Shown piece by piece: positions 1 through 8,179 of a DNA stretch of 18,395 nucleotides (its first letter is position 1; the number at the start of each line of letters is the position of its first letter). A model generated the notes under the pieces. The model made no database searches, was not told the origin of the DNA, and saw only the letters and a list, made by a program, of their open reading frames with translations. The stretch is taken from contig JBCDGN010000075.1 in the NCBI GenBank assembly GCA_038751255.1, positions 1-18,395 on the forward strand, in the 5' to 3' direction. Source of the DNA: JANSYP01 sp038751255. Lineage in GTDB: Bacteria > Pseudomonadota > Alphaproteobacteria > Rhodobacterales > Rhodobacteraceae. A program made the position numbers and the translations under genes.

Positions 1-814
1 GTAGCGTCGTCCATGGTGGTGCGTCCTTGAATGGTTGGCTGGATGTTTAGCGACAACAATCCAACCAGATGCACCGCCGTCATTCAAACCGCCCGAACAC
101 CAGATTCATTCATAGCTCCCAGCAAGAGCCAGCCCGCCGCAGGAAGGGGAACGGGTGCCATATCCGAATGGAGCGCCAGAGACGTGTATAGTCTAGAGTT
201 CGCTGAACACTACAGATCCCAGCTTTTTGGAAACTGAGCAACCTGACCCAGACGAACAATGATATTGTGAACTTTGTGGTGGGTAGCCTCTTCACTGGCG
301 CTAGGCTAAGCGCGCCTGGGGCGTGGCGGAACCACGACATTTTTCGAGAGTGGTTCGCGGTCAGTTCAACGCTTTATTCACCTCCGCCTAGCCCCGATGG
401 ATCAGCGCCCCGAACTGGGACGAGTTTTTCGCAAGGTCTGGAGTTTTTCATCAGCCACTTTGTGTCCATCCTTCGTAGCTTAGGCGGATCCCCCTATGTC
501 ATGTGTCAAAGGGATATGGGTCTCGTAGCTTGGGACTGCGAAGCGATTGGCTTGCTCGTCTAACGAATAAGACGCCGTCTTTCCAACCTGCAAAAAATCG
601 TTTCAACGCGCCGAGCGGCTGCGACCGTTGCGAGTTTGATGTCTCGTAGAAGGGATTGGCCCCAGGAAGCCAAGCACATTTTAGGCTCTGGCTGGGTTTT
701 GTCCGAGTGGCTTTGGCCTACGTAAGCAATTGGGTGTCGCTATGCGTTCGCCGCTTCGCGTCTATATACCCCTTTGGAAAGCCGAAAGCCCAACAGAGCG
801 AAACACCGAGCCAC
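1..814. other. 814-base stretch without a supported gene
   Basis: No reading frame here has a recognisable family or a convincing start. At the left edge, a minus-strand ATG at 14 follows an AAGGA motif with a 9-base spacer and reads M-D-D-A-T off the window, so a gene may begin there; this is too little to identify. Positions 20-90 can form a nested inverted repeat: GGTGGTGC with GCACCGCC (7 of 8), and inside it TGGTTGG with CCAACCA. A short palindrome, AAGACG-C-CGTCTT, lies at 569-581. ORFs at 31-237, 267-563 and 110-340 (minus) have no family features. The stretch may be the flank of a mobile element or a decayed gene, but nothing proves that. Confidence 0.5.
322..344 (+). terminator. weak intrinsic-terminator-like hairpin
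   Basis: CGTGG (322-326) and CCACG (332-336) pair around a CGGAA loop. They are followed within three bases by a run of five T (340-344) on the plus strand. The stem is only 5 bp, and no plus-strand gene is visible upstream, so this is a structural candidate only. Confidence 0.22.
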
Positions 815-1282
815 ATGTTACAGATCGAAAATGTTCAAGACTACCCGCGCCCACCGGCACTGAAACCTGTGACAGAGCGCCTTCGGGTTGTGCTGGGTGG
901 CGCGCTCGCGGCTGACACAACGCGGGGGTTTCGAGTACTCGAGACCCATCATGCACCCACCTACTACTTCCCGCCAGAGGACGTGATAGCGACTCTCACC
1001 CCGGCACAGGGCAGGTCTTTTTGTGAGTGGAAGGGCGCGGCATCTTATTGGGATGTGGCGATCAACGGGGTCACAGCCCCGCGCGCTGCGTGGAGCTATG
1101 CCTCCCCAACCAAGTCCTTCGCTCCGATTGCAGACTACCTGGCCTTCTATGCGACCGAGATGGAGCAGTGTTTTGTGGGCGACCAGCAGGTCATACCGCA
1201 GCCCGGCAATTTCTATGGCGGTTGGGTCACCGATAACCTTCAGGGTCAGATCAAAGGGGCGCCTGGTACAGAATTCTGGTGA
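815..1282 (+). CDS. DUF427 domain protein
   Basis: A 155-residue protein of the DUF427 family (small, widespread in bacteria and fungi, biochemical role not established). The typical signature is present: E43 followed by TYYFPPEDV (residues 49-57), then CEWKGAASYWDV (70-81), AWSY (92-95), and IADYLAFY (105-112). No signal peptide or membrane segment is seen, so it is probably cytoplasmic. I chose the ATG at 815 because the recognisable fold starts soon after it. The frame stays open back to a TTG at 656, but that stretch lacks family features. The SD is weak (CCGAG, four bases before the ATG). It stands 114 bases upstream of the ABC1 kinase-like gene on the same strand; co-transcription is possible but not shown. 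Confidence 0.85.
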   Translation: MLQIENVQDYPRPPALKPVTERLRVVLGGALAADTTRGFRVLETHHAPTYYFPPEDVIATLTPAQGRSFCEWKGAASYWDVAINGVTAPRAAWSYASPTKSFAPIADYLAFYATEMEQCFVGDQQVIPQPGNFYGGWVTDNLQGQIKGAPGTEFW

Positions 1283-1396
1283 GATGCGGGCCTCACCAAG
1301 AAAACTTGACTGCGAATCTCGGTTGGCTCGACATTGCGCAGTCAGCACTACTTTGTAGGGCCGGCGCGTAGTGCCACTGACACCCCAGGACCCAAG

Positions 1397-2716
1397 ATGA
1401 ACAAACCGATTTCTTCGTCGAAACCTCTTGCGGTGCCTGCAGGTCGGCTGAACCGTTTTGCGCGGCTAGGGAGCATGACGGCGGGGATTGCGGGAAATGT
1501 GGCGGTACAAGCCCTGGGAGAAGTCAGCCGTGGGGCGCGCCCCAATCTGCGCAGCCTGCTGATAACGCCCAGCAACATCAACCGTGTGGCGGATCAACTG
1601 GCGCGGATGCGCGGGGCTGCGATGAAGGTCGGACAGTTGATCTCTATGGACACAGGCGATGTGCTGCCCCCAGAGCTTTCCGATATCATGGCGCGGCTTC
1701 GGGATCAGGCGCATTTCATGCCACCCAAACAGCTTCGCAAGGTGCTCGACCGCAACTGGGGCACAGGCTGGCTGAAAGACTTCAAGCGCTTCGATGTCCG
1801 GCCTATCGCTGCCGCCAGTATCGGACAAGTGCACCACGCGCAGCTGAAAGATGGGCGCGATGTGGCGATCAAGGTGCAGTATCCCGGCATTGCGCGCAGC
1901 ATAGATAGCGATGTGACCAATGTGGGCGCGTTGGCCAAAATCTCAGGCCTTGTCCCGGAAGGATTGGACCTGGCGCCCTACATGGCCGAGGCGCGCAAAC
2001 AGCTGCACGAAGAAACCGACTATGAACGGGAGGGCGCGCATCTTCGGCATTTCGCGAGCCTTTTAGAGGGCGCTGAAGCCTTTTCGGTGCCAGAGTATTA
2101 TGAAGATTGGAGCACCACAGAGGTGCTGACCATGACCTATCTCGCAGGACAGCCCATTGAGACCGCGACAGAGGCCACGCAAGACGAGCGCAATCGCATT
2201 ATGGCCGAACTTGTCTCGCTTATGCTGCGAGAGCTGTTTGAGTTTGGCGTCACCCAAAGCGATCCTAATTTTGCCAACTATCGCTACGATACCACAAGCG
2301 GGAAAATCATCTTGCTCGATTTCGGTGCGACCCGCGTGCTCGACCCACAGCTGGTGGAAGAGTACCGCCTATTGTTCCTCGCCGGGCTGGACGGAGACAT
2401 TGAGGCGATGCGCGCGGCGGCGCATGGGATGGGATTGATCGAAGGCGATGGCGCTTTCGACGACCGGATTGTTGCGATGATCCGCACAGTCTTTGAGGCG
2501 ACGCTTTCTGATCCACAATTCAACTTTGCCGACCCACGTTTGTCGCGAGAGATGAACCAGCAAGGTCTCGTCTTGGCCGAGGCGGGCTATGTCCCCCCGA
2601 CCCTGCCCATGGATGTTCTGTATTTGCAGCGGAAATTGGGTGGCATGTTCCTTTTGGCCAGCCGTCTAGGCGCCGTGCTGCCCGTCCGAGAAATCCTCGC
2701 CAAACATGTAAGATAA
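1397..2716 (+). CDS. ABC1/AarF-family atypical kinase-like protein
   Basis: A 439-residue member of the ABC1/ADCK/UbiB family (COG0661), atypical protein-kinase-like ATPases often linked to quinone or lipid metabolism. Family features in order: the KxGQ motif KVGQ (77-80) with LPPELSDIMARLRDQ after it; the Ala-rich nucleotide loop AAASIGQVHHAQL (138-150); invariant-type lysine in VAIKVQYP (K159); catalytic-loop equivalent QSDPNFANY (287-295); and the metal-binding DFG (308-310). The length fits the soluble short ABC1 subgroup, and the long C-terminal hydrophobic tail of UbiB proper is not obvious, so I give no ubiB symbol. The start is the ATG at 1397, with AGGA six bases upstream; an in-frame upstream extension to 1334 has no support. 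It converges on the next operon, with only 17 bases between the stop codons and no clear terminator there. Confidence 0.92.
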   Translation: MNKPISSSKPLAVPAGRLNRFARLGSMTAGIAGNVAVQALGEVSRGARPNLRSLLITPSNINRVADQLARMRGAAMKVGQLISMDTGDVLPPELSDIMARLRDQAHFMPPKQLRKVLDRNWGTGWLKDFKRFDVRPIAAASIGQVHHAQLKDGRDVAIKVQYPGIARSIDSDVTNVGALAKISGLVPEGLDLAPYMAEARKQLHEETDYEREGAHLRHFASLLEGAEAFSVPEYYEDWSTTEVLTMTYLAGQPIETATEATQDERNRIMAELVSLMLRELFEFGVTQSDPNFANYRYDTTSGKIILLDFGATRVLDPQLVEEYRLLFLAGLDGDIEAMRAAAHGMGLIEGDGAFDDRIVAMIRTVFEATLSDPQFNFADPRLSREMNQQGLVLAEAGYVPPTLPMDVLYLQRKLGGMFLLASRLGAVLPVREILAKHVR

Positions 2717-2733
2717 ACTCTGGGCTTGGTGCT

Positions 2734-3954
2734 CTACCCGCGCAGGATGACCTCACCGACACTTGGGGTCTGTCCGCGCGGCTTTGATGCGACCCAGATG
2801 AGTGGTGCGCTCGGTTCAAAGGTCATGTCGGCATCAAGATCGGTCAGCATGACAATCAGCGACGGGTCCAAGCTCTGCGCTTCTGTGAACACCGCGTCAT
2901 AATCGGTGCCCCCATCGCGCCGCATCTCAATTTCAGCAAAGGACTGTCTGTGGTCGAGCCGCCCACGAAAATGCACCTCGGTGTCAAAGCCCAGCAAATG
3001 CGTCGCTGCACCAGATTGCCGCGCAAGTGCCAACGCTTCGGAAGCAAAGAGCTCAAGCTCAATCTGCGTGATGCTGCTGGATGTATCGAGGCCTATTACG
3101 ATCCGCGGTTGGGTTGCGTCGCGGGCGATGCCTGGTTGAAAAACCGGTTGCGGTCCTCCCTTGATCCGCGCCCAGGCATCGCGCGCGAGCCAGGCTCTTT
3201 CAGGGCGGCGGTAATTGCGGCGAGGATGCGAAGAGAGCGCTTTTTTCATCACGCGGCGTAGACGGATTTCCCAAGGAATTTCCGCGCGCGGCAGATCGCC
3301 AAATTGGGTCAGAACAGTTCCAACGCCCGTGCCAGCCCCCCGGCCAGAGGCAAGTGCCTGTTCAATGCGCCCCGCCCAAAGATCCGCCTCTTTCTGTTCA
3401 GACGGGCCATCTGAGAGATCAGGCACAAAACTCTGACGGCGCGCATAATTCCGCATTGTCTCGCCGGTCTCTCTCCCTGTGGCGGGAGAAGTGCCGGAGA
3501 TCGCAAGATAGAGCCTTTCGCAATCCCATTCCGCAACAACATTGGCGGGCTGCAAATCCTCGGGAAGCTCTGTGACCAGATCGGTTGCGCGCACCGCAGG
3601 GCGCGGCAACGCGTGCCGTGCTTGCAAAAGAACCTCATTCACCAATGCATCACAGGCCAAATCATAGAGATCCGCCTGAAAGCTTTCGCCAAAACGGGTA
3701 CGCAGTTCAGCGCGTCGCTGCGAGTGTCGCAACGCTACGTGAAGGACATGATGCGCCAGAACCCCAATTTGTTCAGAAATGGGCAATAGCGGAAACTCCG
3801 CACCGTAATAGATGACTTCGCCTTGGGTATAGGTCCGGCTCGGGCCATCGCGATGGACACACCACAACGATAGTGCAGCCAAGGCTGGATCGACCTCTGG
3901 CAGATGCGCAAGCGCCTGGCGTGCCCGGGTCGAATGGGAGGCCGCAGAGATCAG
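2734..3954 (-). CDS. DUF2201-type VWA-like / putative metallopeptidase protein
   Basis: A 406-residue protein with the two-part DUF2201 layout. The N-terminal half is metallopeptidase-like, with LAHHVLHVALRH (66-77) and a downstream CDALVNE segment (102-108). The C-terminal third is a von Willebrand A-like domain with the metal-site motif DTSSS, a GGTDYDAVF segment and TDLDAD. The partner is almost certainly the adjacent MoxR ATPase; MoxR/VWA pairs usually act together as chaperones that insert cofactors or remodel complexes. The zinc motif is odd: the glutamate of HExxH is His69, giving HHVLH. Start choice: no ATG, GTG or TTG lies in frame before a TTG at 3882, which would drop the conserved-looking residues HSTRARQALAHLPEVDPALA. 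I therefore take the CTG at 3954, which overlaps the moxR stop as CTGA and has GGAAAG upstream. The alternative start is TTG 3882 (382 residues). Confidence 0.85.
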   Translation of the reverse strand: MISAASHSTRARQALAHLPEVDPALAALSLWCVHRDGPSRTYTQGEVIYYGAEFPLLPISEQIGVLAHHVLHVALRHSQRRAELRTRFGESFQADLYDLACDALVNEVLLQARHALPRPAVRATDLVTELPEDLQPANVVAEWDCERLYLAISGTSPATGRETGETMRNYARRQSFVPDLSDGPSEQKEADLWAGRIEQALASGRGAGTGVGTVLTQFGDLPRAEIPWEIRLRRVMKKALSSHPRRNYRRPERAWLARDAWARIKGGPQPVFQPGIARDATQPRIVIGLDTSSSITQIELELFASEALALARQSGAATHLLGFDTEVHFRGRLDHRQSFAEIEMRRDGGTDYDAVFTEAQSLDPSLIVMLTDLDADMTFEPSAPLIWVASKPRGQTPSVGEVILRG

Positions 3955-5048
3955 AGAGCCCCGCTTTCCGCGCGTGCGGCGGCATATTGTGCATAGGCCT
4001 CGGAATGACGAAACGCATCGGTCAAGTTTTCTGCCATGGCCTTACGGATCAGGATCTCAAACCCAAAGCTCTGCAATTCAGCCAAAGGCAGCCCAGGGGC
4101 GTCGATTTTGTCCAGCTCTGTCATGATCTCAAGTGTTGCGGGCATCGTGTCTTCGCGCGCTTGGGCCACCAAGGCATAGATCATCCCAACCAACCCGTTT
4201 AGCGATTTGGGATAAAGGGCAGCGCGTTCAGTGGACCTCGCGGCGATCAACTCTTCTATTGCGGCCAGGGCTTCGATCTCTTCAGCGACTTGCGCGAACT
4301 CCGCCGCTGCGGCAATGCCGATGGTGCCCGCGATCATGGTGTGCCGGACGCGCTTGTCACTCACCGATTTAACGATATCGCTCACCCGTTCCCAAGACCG
4401 CGGCGTGCAGGCGATCATCTCACCTCGGCGCAAGCTTTGCTCTGTGGTTTCCAACAGATCGGGGCGGGCGCGCAGAAACGCGGTGACAACATGCGACACG
4501 CCCTGCATCACCGCGAAATGTTCCAGCCAATCTCGGGCATTCGCGGTGACCTGCAGATGGACCAGCCGGTCAGAAAGTGCGGTTCCCATCTCATAAGCCA
4601 CGGCGCCATCATCAACGGTGTTGCCGGCGGCCACGATAAAGACAGAGTCGGGCAAAACATGGCGCCCGACCCGGCGTTCCTGAAGCAGCCCATAGACGGT
4701 CGGCTGCAAATAGGGCGAGGCCGCGGTCAATTCGTCCAGAAACAAGACAGAGGGCTGCGCCGGATCATCGGGCAGATCTTCTGGGCGATACCAGACGGTC
4801 TTTTGCGCATCATGATCGTAATACGGCAGGCCGCGCAAATCCTGAGGCTCGATTGTTGTCAGACGGATATCGAAAAGTCGCGCCCCGATCCGGTCCGCGA
4901 GCTCTGCCACCACTTGAGTTTTGCCGACACCGGGTCGGCCATGCAGCATCCATGAGGTTTTGAGCCCCGCCTCGCTTTGGGCTGTCCAGCCCGCATGCAA
5001 TGTCTCTAGCGCCTCGCCCGCACTGACAATTTGCGCGTTGACGGTCAT
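3951..5048 (-). CDS. MoxR-type AAA+ ATPase
   Basis: A 365-residue AAA+ ATPase of the MoxR group. Walker A is GRPGVGKT (37-44), Walker B is VLFLDEL (101-107), and sensor 1 lies in VAAGN (139-143). The PYLQPTVYGLLQERRVG stretch between them is typical of MoxR proteins. The C-terminal part (from about residue 200) is helical and ends in AAARAESGAL. MoxR ATPases hydrolyse ATP to activate or assemble target proteins together with a VWA-domain partner, which here is the next gene (overlap CTGA at 3951-3954). The start is the ATG at 5048, overlapping the previous stop as ATGA (5045-5048), with GAGG upstream inside the preceding gene. The target complex is unknown; the membrane proteins in the same operon are the best candidates. 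No signal peptide is present, so it is cytoplasmic. Confidence 0.93.
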   Translation of the reverse strand: MTVNAQIVSAGEALETLHAGWTAQSEAGLKTSWMLHGRPGVGKTQVVAELADRIGARLFDIRLTTIEPQDLRGLPYYDHDAQKTVWYRPEDLPDDPAQPSVLFLDELTAASPYLQPTVYGLLQERRVGRHVLPDSVFIVAAGNTVDDGAVAYEMGTALSDRLVHLQVTANARDWLEHFAVMQGVSHVVTAFLRARPDLLETTEQSLRRGEMIACTPRSWERVSDIVKSVSDKRVRHTMIAGTIGIAAAAEFAQVAEEIEALAAIEELIAARSTERAALYPKSLNGLVGMIYALVAQAREDTMPATLEIMTELDKIDAPGLPLAELQSFGFEILIRKAMAENLTDAFRHSEAYAQYAAARAESGAL

Positions 5049-5746
5049 GCAGAGGCCTCAGACGGCTTTGACAGCAAGGCGGACAAGCGCGCATGGGCCG
5101 ACACCCCGCGCGTATCAAAGCTGACCGAACGAATTTCGGCACTTTCGCGCAAATTTGCCAAGAGCAACTGGTCTTCAGTGAAGTCACCGTCGAACAACTC
5201 ATCGCGAATGATTTCACGCTCTTCCGCCGTGAGGGACACAAGTCGGCTTTTTCCACTGTCCGATTGGACGCTTGCAATGGTCAGCGGCGGGACCTTTGCC
5301 ATGTCCGATTGCTCGACCACCAAGTACAGAACCCCGGTTTCGAGTGCACGGCCTGCAGCGATCTGAGTCAAAATCCGGCGTCCGCGATAATTTAGAGTAT
5401 CGAGAGTGCGTGCGAGATCTGCATCACTCATCAGAGTGGCTCGCTTTTCTTTTGTGGGGCGCAGCACCCGCAGCTCGACAAAACCAATGGCGATGAACAT
5501 CGGCAGCGGCGCTTGACTGATGGGCAGCGCGAGCTCCGGCCAAATCAGCATCGCAAAGACGAATGGCAGCAGCACCGTAAGAAAGCGCAAGACCTGACTT
5601 TCAAACAGGATGCGCCCGATCAACCCCCAGCGAAATTCCCGCCGCGGCATCAACAGGCCACGCTGCAGGATTTTGCGCGGCGCGCTGGAAAACTCTAGCG
5701 CGCCTGGGTTCCACACGGTCTCGGGCGCGACGACAAAAAAACTCAC
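5045..5746 (-). CDS. conserved membrane protein of unknown family in MoxR/VWA operon
   Basis: A 233-residue protein I do not recognise. It has a basic N-terminal segment (residues 24-45, several Arg), then two hydrophobic stretches (about 52-69 and 74-92) consistent with a membrane hairpin. A soluble C-terminal region follows, with a DLARTLDTLNYRGRRILTQI helix (110-129) and a charged segment rich in Glu and Asp (174-205). The start is the GTG at 5746, which overlaps the hydrolase stop as GTGA; a GTGAGG motif eight bases upstream supports it. The reading frame is open far upstream (to 6454), but that part is antisense-like translation of the hydrolase gene and has no protein-like pattern. Position between the hydrolase and moxR, with overlaps on both sides, suggests it bridges the membrane hydrolase and the ATPase pair; that is inference. 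Confidence 0.8.
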   Translation of the reverse strand: MSFFVVAPETVWNPGALEFSSAPRKILQRGLLMPRREFRWGLIGRILFESQVLRFLTVLLPFVFAMLIWPELALPISQAPLPMFIAIGFVELRVLRPTKEKRATLMSDADLARTLDTLNYRGRRILTQIAAGRALETGVLYLVVEQSDMAKVPPLTIASVQSDSGKSRLVSLTAEEREIIRDELFDGDFTEDQLLLANLRESAEIRSVSFDTRGVSAHARLSALLSKPSEASA

Positions 5747-7284
5747 TCGATCAGCCTCACCGAGAACAGCGGAGTTGAGGCACTGATCGCCCAAGCAAGC
5801 GCAACCCCCATGCCAAGCATCGCACCTTCGGGTCCGCGCCGCGCCGCGATCCATTTCCCAAACGAGCCATAAACCAAGAAAAAGAGCACCAGGACCGGCA
5901 AGACCGTGAAGGCCAGACCAAGATCGGTGGGCGCAACCGCAACCGCTGCAGCCAGGCCTGAAAGCAGCATGACACGCGCCACAAAGCGGCGCCAAATGGG
6001 CGCGTTGTGGGACAAAAGCGTATCGGCGGCCATTAACGGCACTGTGCCCAGCAACAATCCCAGCATCACCCAAAGGCGGTTTCCCGTGGGCGCGAAGGAC
6101 GCGCCATAACGATCCAGCGCCAGCGCGAAGACCACACAGCCCCAGAAAAGATAAACGACCGCGCCAAGCCAATCCGGACGGGGTATCCCAATTCCGTGAT
6201 ACTGAAGAAGGCCCAGTTGTGTGGTGCCCCATACAGCCAGGCAGACGGCCAAGGTGCCAAAACTCGCTTGCCCCGCGATCCCAACGATTGGCAAGAGCGC
6301 GGGCAAAACACTCAGCGGAAGCGGAAGCGTGATGCAAAGCCAGAAAAGCTTTGGCGATATCGGGACGCTGCGTGCGGTATCCTTCTGTGGCAGAGCCCAC
6401 GCCAAAGGCCAGGCAATCAAGGTAATTGCAACCAGCAGCAGTCCGGCAATCCAAGCCGTCTGGGGCGGCTCAATCGGATCGCCTGTGCCGGTCGCTTCCC
6501 GCAGCCAATCGGTCAACTCGTCGAGCGTGTCACCATGGTATAGCACGCCCACATGTCCTACATTGGGGATCACAGCAGCACGGCGTGTCACCGTATCCGC
6601 AGCGACCGTTTGACCTTCGGCTGCATCCGGATCGATCTTGTGCAACGCTTCAAGAGCGGCTTCCCGCAGATGTGTTTCGCGCGCTCCACTCAACATCAAA
6701 AGCGCCGCCGGTGCCGTATCGGTGATCGCGGTTGAATACATTGAAATGGCCGCGATACCACCCACGTCATCGCCTTGGCTGGCAGCGCGGATGACCACAT
6801 CGGTCGCCATGGAATGCCCAACGAAAGAAACGGGCCCAGAGGTTTCTCGGTGCGCGACCACGTGATCTGTGACGGAGGTCACCGCGGCGACCAATTGCGA
6901 CGTGGTCCCTTCTATACGCGTGACATCGCGCGACAACGGCTGCGTATGCCGACCATGACCTGGTAAATCCACCGAAGCCACAAAAAACCCCTGACGCGCG
7001 AGCGCATGCGCGATCTGCTCCATCATTTGATGTGAGCCGCCAAACCCATGAGCAACCACCACCGGCGCGGCGGGCAGCGCGTCGGGACGATGGTAGTAGG
7101 TGACCGGCGTGCCCTCGACAATGCCGGTTTCAACCGCCAAACCGTCAAAGCGCCGCTCAAGGACCCAGACACAGGCAAGGATGATGGCTGCCAGCCAGGC
7201 GGCAAGCCAAAACATGCCCCGTGATGACAGACCGGCGGGTCGCACACCAAAGGTCTCGAACTGAGTGATCCACCTGCTCGACAT
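5743..7284 (-). CDS. alpha/beta hydrolase fused to polytopic membrane domain
   Basis: A 513-residue protein. After a short N-terminal tail comes one membrane helix (about 24-43). An alpha/beta-hydrolase domain follows: oxyanion-hole HGFGGS (79-84), VDLPGHGRHT (105-114), nucleophile elbow GHSMA with Ser158, and a candidate catalytic histidine in NVGHVGVLYH (H244). From about residue 277 on there are around eight hydrophobic segments, for example AGLLLVAITLIAWPLAWAL and FTVLPVLVLFFLVYGSF. It is probably an inner-membrane enzyme with the hydrolase domain outside the cytoplasm if the first helix is N-in; that topology is inference. Substrate is unknown (ester, lipid or peptide-like). It is the first gene of the overlapping operon hydrolase/unknown/moxR/VWA. 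The start is the ATG at 7284; its SD is poor. Codon use resembles the neighbours. Confidence 0.88.
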   Translation of the reverse strand: MSSRWITQFETFGVRPAGLSSRGMFWLAAWLAAIILACVWVLERRFDGLAVETGIVEGTPVTYYHRPDALPAAPVVVAHGFGGSHQMMEQIAHALARQGFFVASVDLPGHGRHTQPLSRDVTRIEGTTSQLVAAVTSVTDHVVAHRETSGPVSFVGHSMATDVVIRAASQGDDVGGIAAISMYSTAITDTAPAALLMLSGARETHLREAALEALHKIDPDAAEGQTVAADTVTRRAAVIPNVGHVGVLYHGDTLDELTDWLREATGTGDPIEPPQTAWIAGLLLVAITLIAWPLAWALPQKDTARSVPISPKLFWLCITLPLPLSVLPALLPIVGIAGQASFGTLAVCLAVWGTTQLGLLQYHGIGIPRPDWLGAVVYLFWGCVVFALALDRYGASFAPTGNRLWVMLGLLLGTVPLMAADTLLSHNAPIWRRFVARVMLLSGLAAAVAVAPTDLGLAFTVLPVLVLFFLVYGSFGKWIAARRGPEGAMLGMGVALAWAISASTPLFSVRLIE

Positions 7285-7351
7285 GGCGGGGTAGCTAGAG
7301 CAGCCTTTCTATGTGACCAGTCATGACCGCATGAGGACCATGTCTCGGGCC

Positions 7352-8104
7352 CTATGCGACCACCGCAATATTCACCTTTGCACGGATCGCAAAGCCGAGG
7401 CTTTCGTAAAGTGCAATGGCGGGTTCGTTGTTTATATAGGTATGCAGGAACGGTTTGGCCCCTTCGCTTTCAATCTGCGCCACCATTAGGCGCACCAGCA
7501 AACGAGCCAAGCCCTGCCCCCGATGATCAGGATGAACGGACACGCCACTGATCTCGGTCCAACCTGGGAAGGCCATGCGTTGACCCGCCATCGCGGCTAA
7601 AACACCTCCCTCGCGGATTCCAATGAAGCGTCCCAAGCGTCGGGTGTTGATCTCAAACGGGCCCGGTTTGGTGAGCCGCGCAAGCTCCAGCATTTCCGGA
7701 GCATCCACGGCACTCAACTCTATTACATCATACTCTGGGACCTCACCGATCGGTACTTGTAGGACCATTTGCACACCTTCAGTTCTGTGCACCTGCTCCA
7801 GCGCCTTTGGGATCGCTATCTCATCGGTTTGCAGCAGAATGACCGGAGCGTGCCGTCTCTTAACAAGCCGAACAAAATCATCGGTGTCTTGCGGCGCAGT
7901 CCCGCCAAGACTGGCGAAGGCACCGATATCTTTGGGCAGGCAACGGGCGGTCCCGTGGTGCTCTGCGAACGTTTGCCAATGACCTGCAAACGCGGCGGTG
8001 ACGGGCGACTGCAGCGGGTGTCTGGCTGGCATAGCGCTGATGCCAAGGGGACCCCCATGCGACGGCAAATACTGCGACGGTGGAGCGGGAGTTGCGAGAA
8101 GCAT
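7352..8104 (-). CDS. GNAT-family N-acetyltransferase
   Basis: A 250-residue acetyltransferase of the GNAT superfamily. The acetyl-CoA-binding motif A is ISGVSVHPDHRGQGLARLLV (about 185-204), with the RGQGLA pyrophosphate loop at 195-200. Motif B follows as YINNEPAIALYESLGF, where the ALYESLGF ending is typical. The C-terminal location of the GNAT fold with a roughly 120-residue N-terminal domain resembles FR47-like members. The acceptor substrate cannot be told. I chose the ATG at 8104 because AAAGGA lies seven bases upstream. An ATG at 8032 (start MPARHPL) is an alternative that removes a low-complexity leader, but it has a poorer SD. It is 67 bases upstream of the hydrolase operon on the same strand with no evident terminator between, so read-through is possible. 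Confidence 0.88.
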   Translation of the reverse strand: MLLATPAPPSQYLPSHGGPLGISAMPARHPLQSPVTAAFAGHWQTFAEHHGTARCLPKDIGAFASLGGTAPQDTDDFVRLVKRRHAPVILLQTDEIAIPKALEQVHRTEGVQMVLQVPIGEVPEYDVIELSAVDAPEMLELARLTKPGPFEINTRRLGRFIGIREGGVLAAMAGQRMAFPGWTEISGVSVHPDHRGQGLARLLVRLMVAQIESEGAKPFLHTYINNEPAIALYESLGFAIRAKVNIAVVA

Positions 8105-8179
8105 CTAAGCATCCTTTCGGTCTTGAGGGCCCTTAGGGGCGGTTCAATGAGGTCCGCGCAGCCATAGGGCCGGCGCGTT

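Noticed and set aside
267..563. 98-codon plus-strand frame in the left noncoding region
   Set aside because: Non-ATG start, no SD, no recognisable family, and Ser/Pro/Gly-rich composition typical of chance frames.
656..814. TTG-initiated extension of the DUF427 gene
   Set aside because: No family similarity and no SD; the core domain begins after the ATG at 815.
818..1348. 176-codon minus-strand frame opposite the DUF427 gene
   Set aside because: Shadow of a recognisable plus-strand gene; no protein-family features of its own.
4290..4955. 221-codon plus-strand frame inside moxR
   Set aside because: Antisense shadow of the MoxR gene, whose motifs are unambiguous.
5747..6454. N-terminal extension of the 233-residue protein gene to a 469-codon frame
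   Set aside because: It is translation of the hydrolase gene in another frame, with Cys/Trp/His/Arg-rich nonsense composition; the GTG at 5746 with its SD and overlap is far better.
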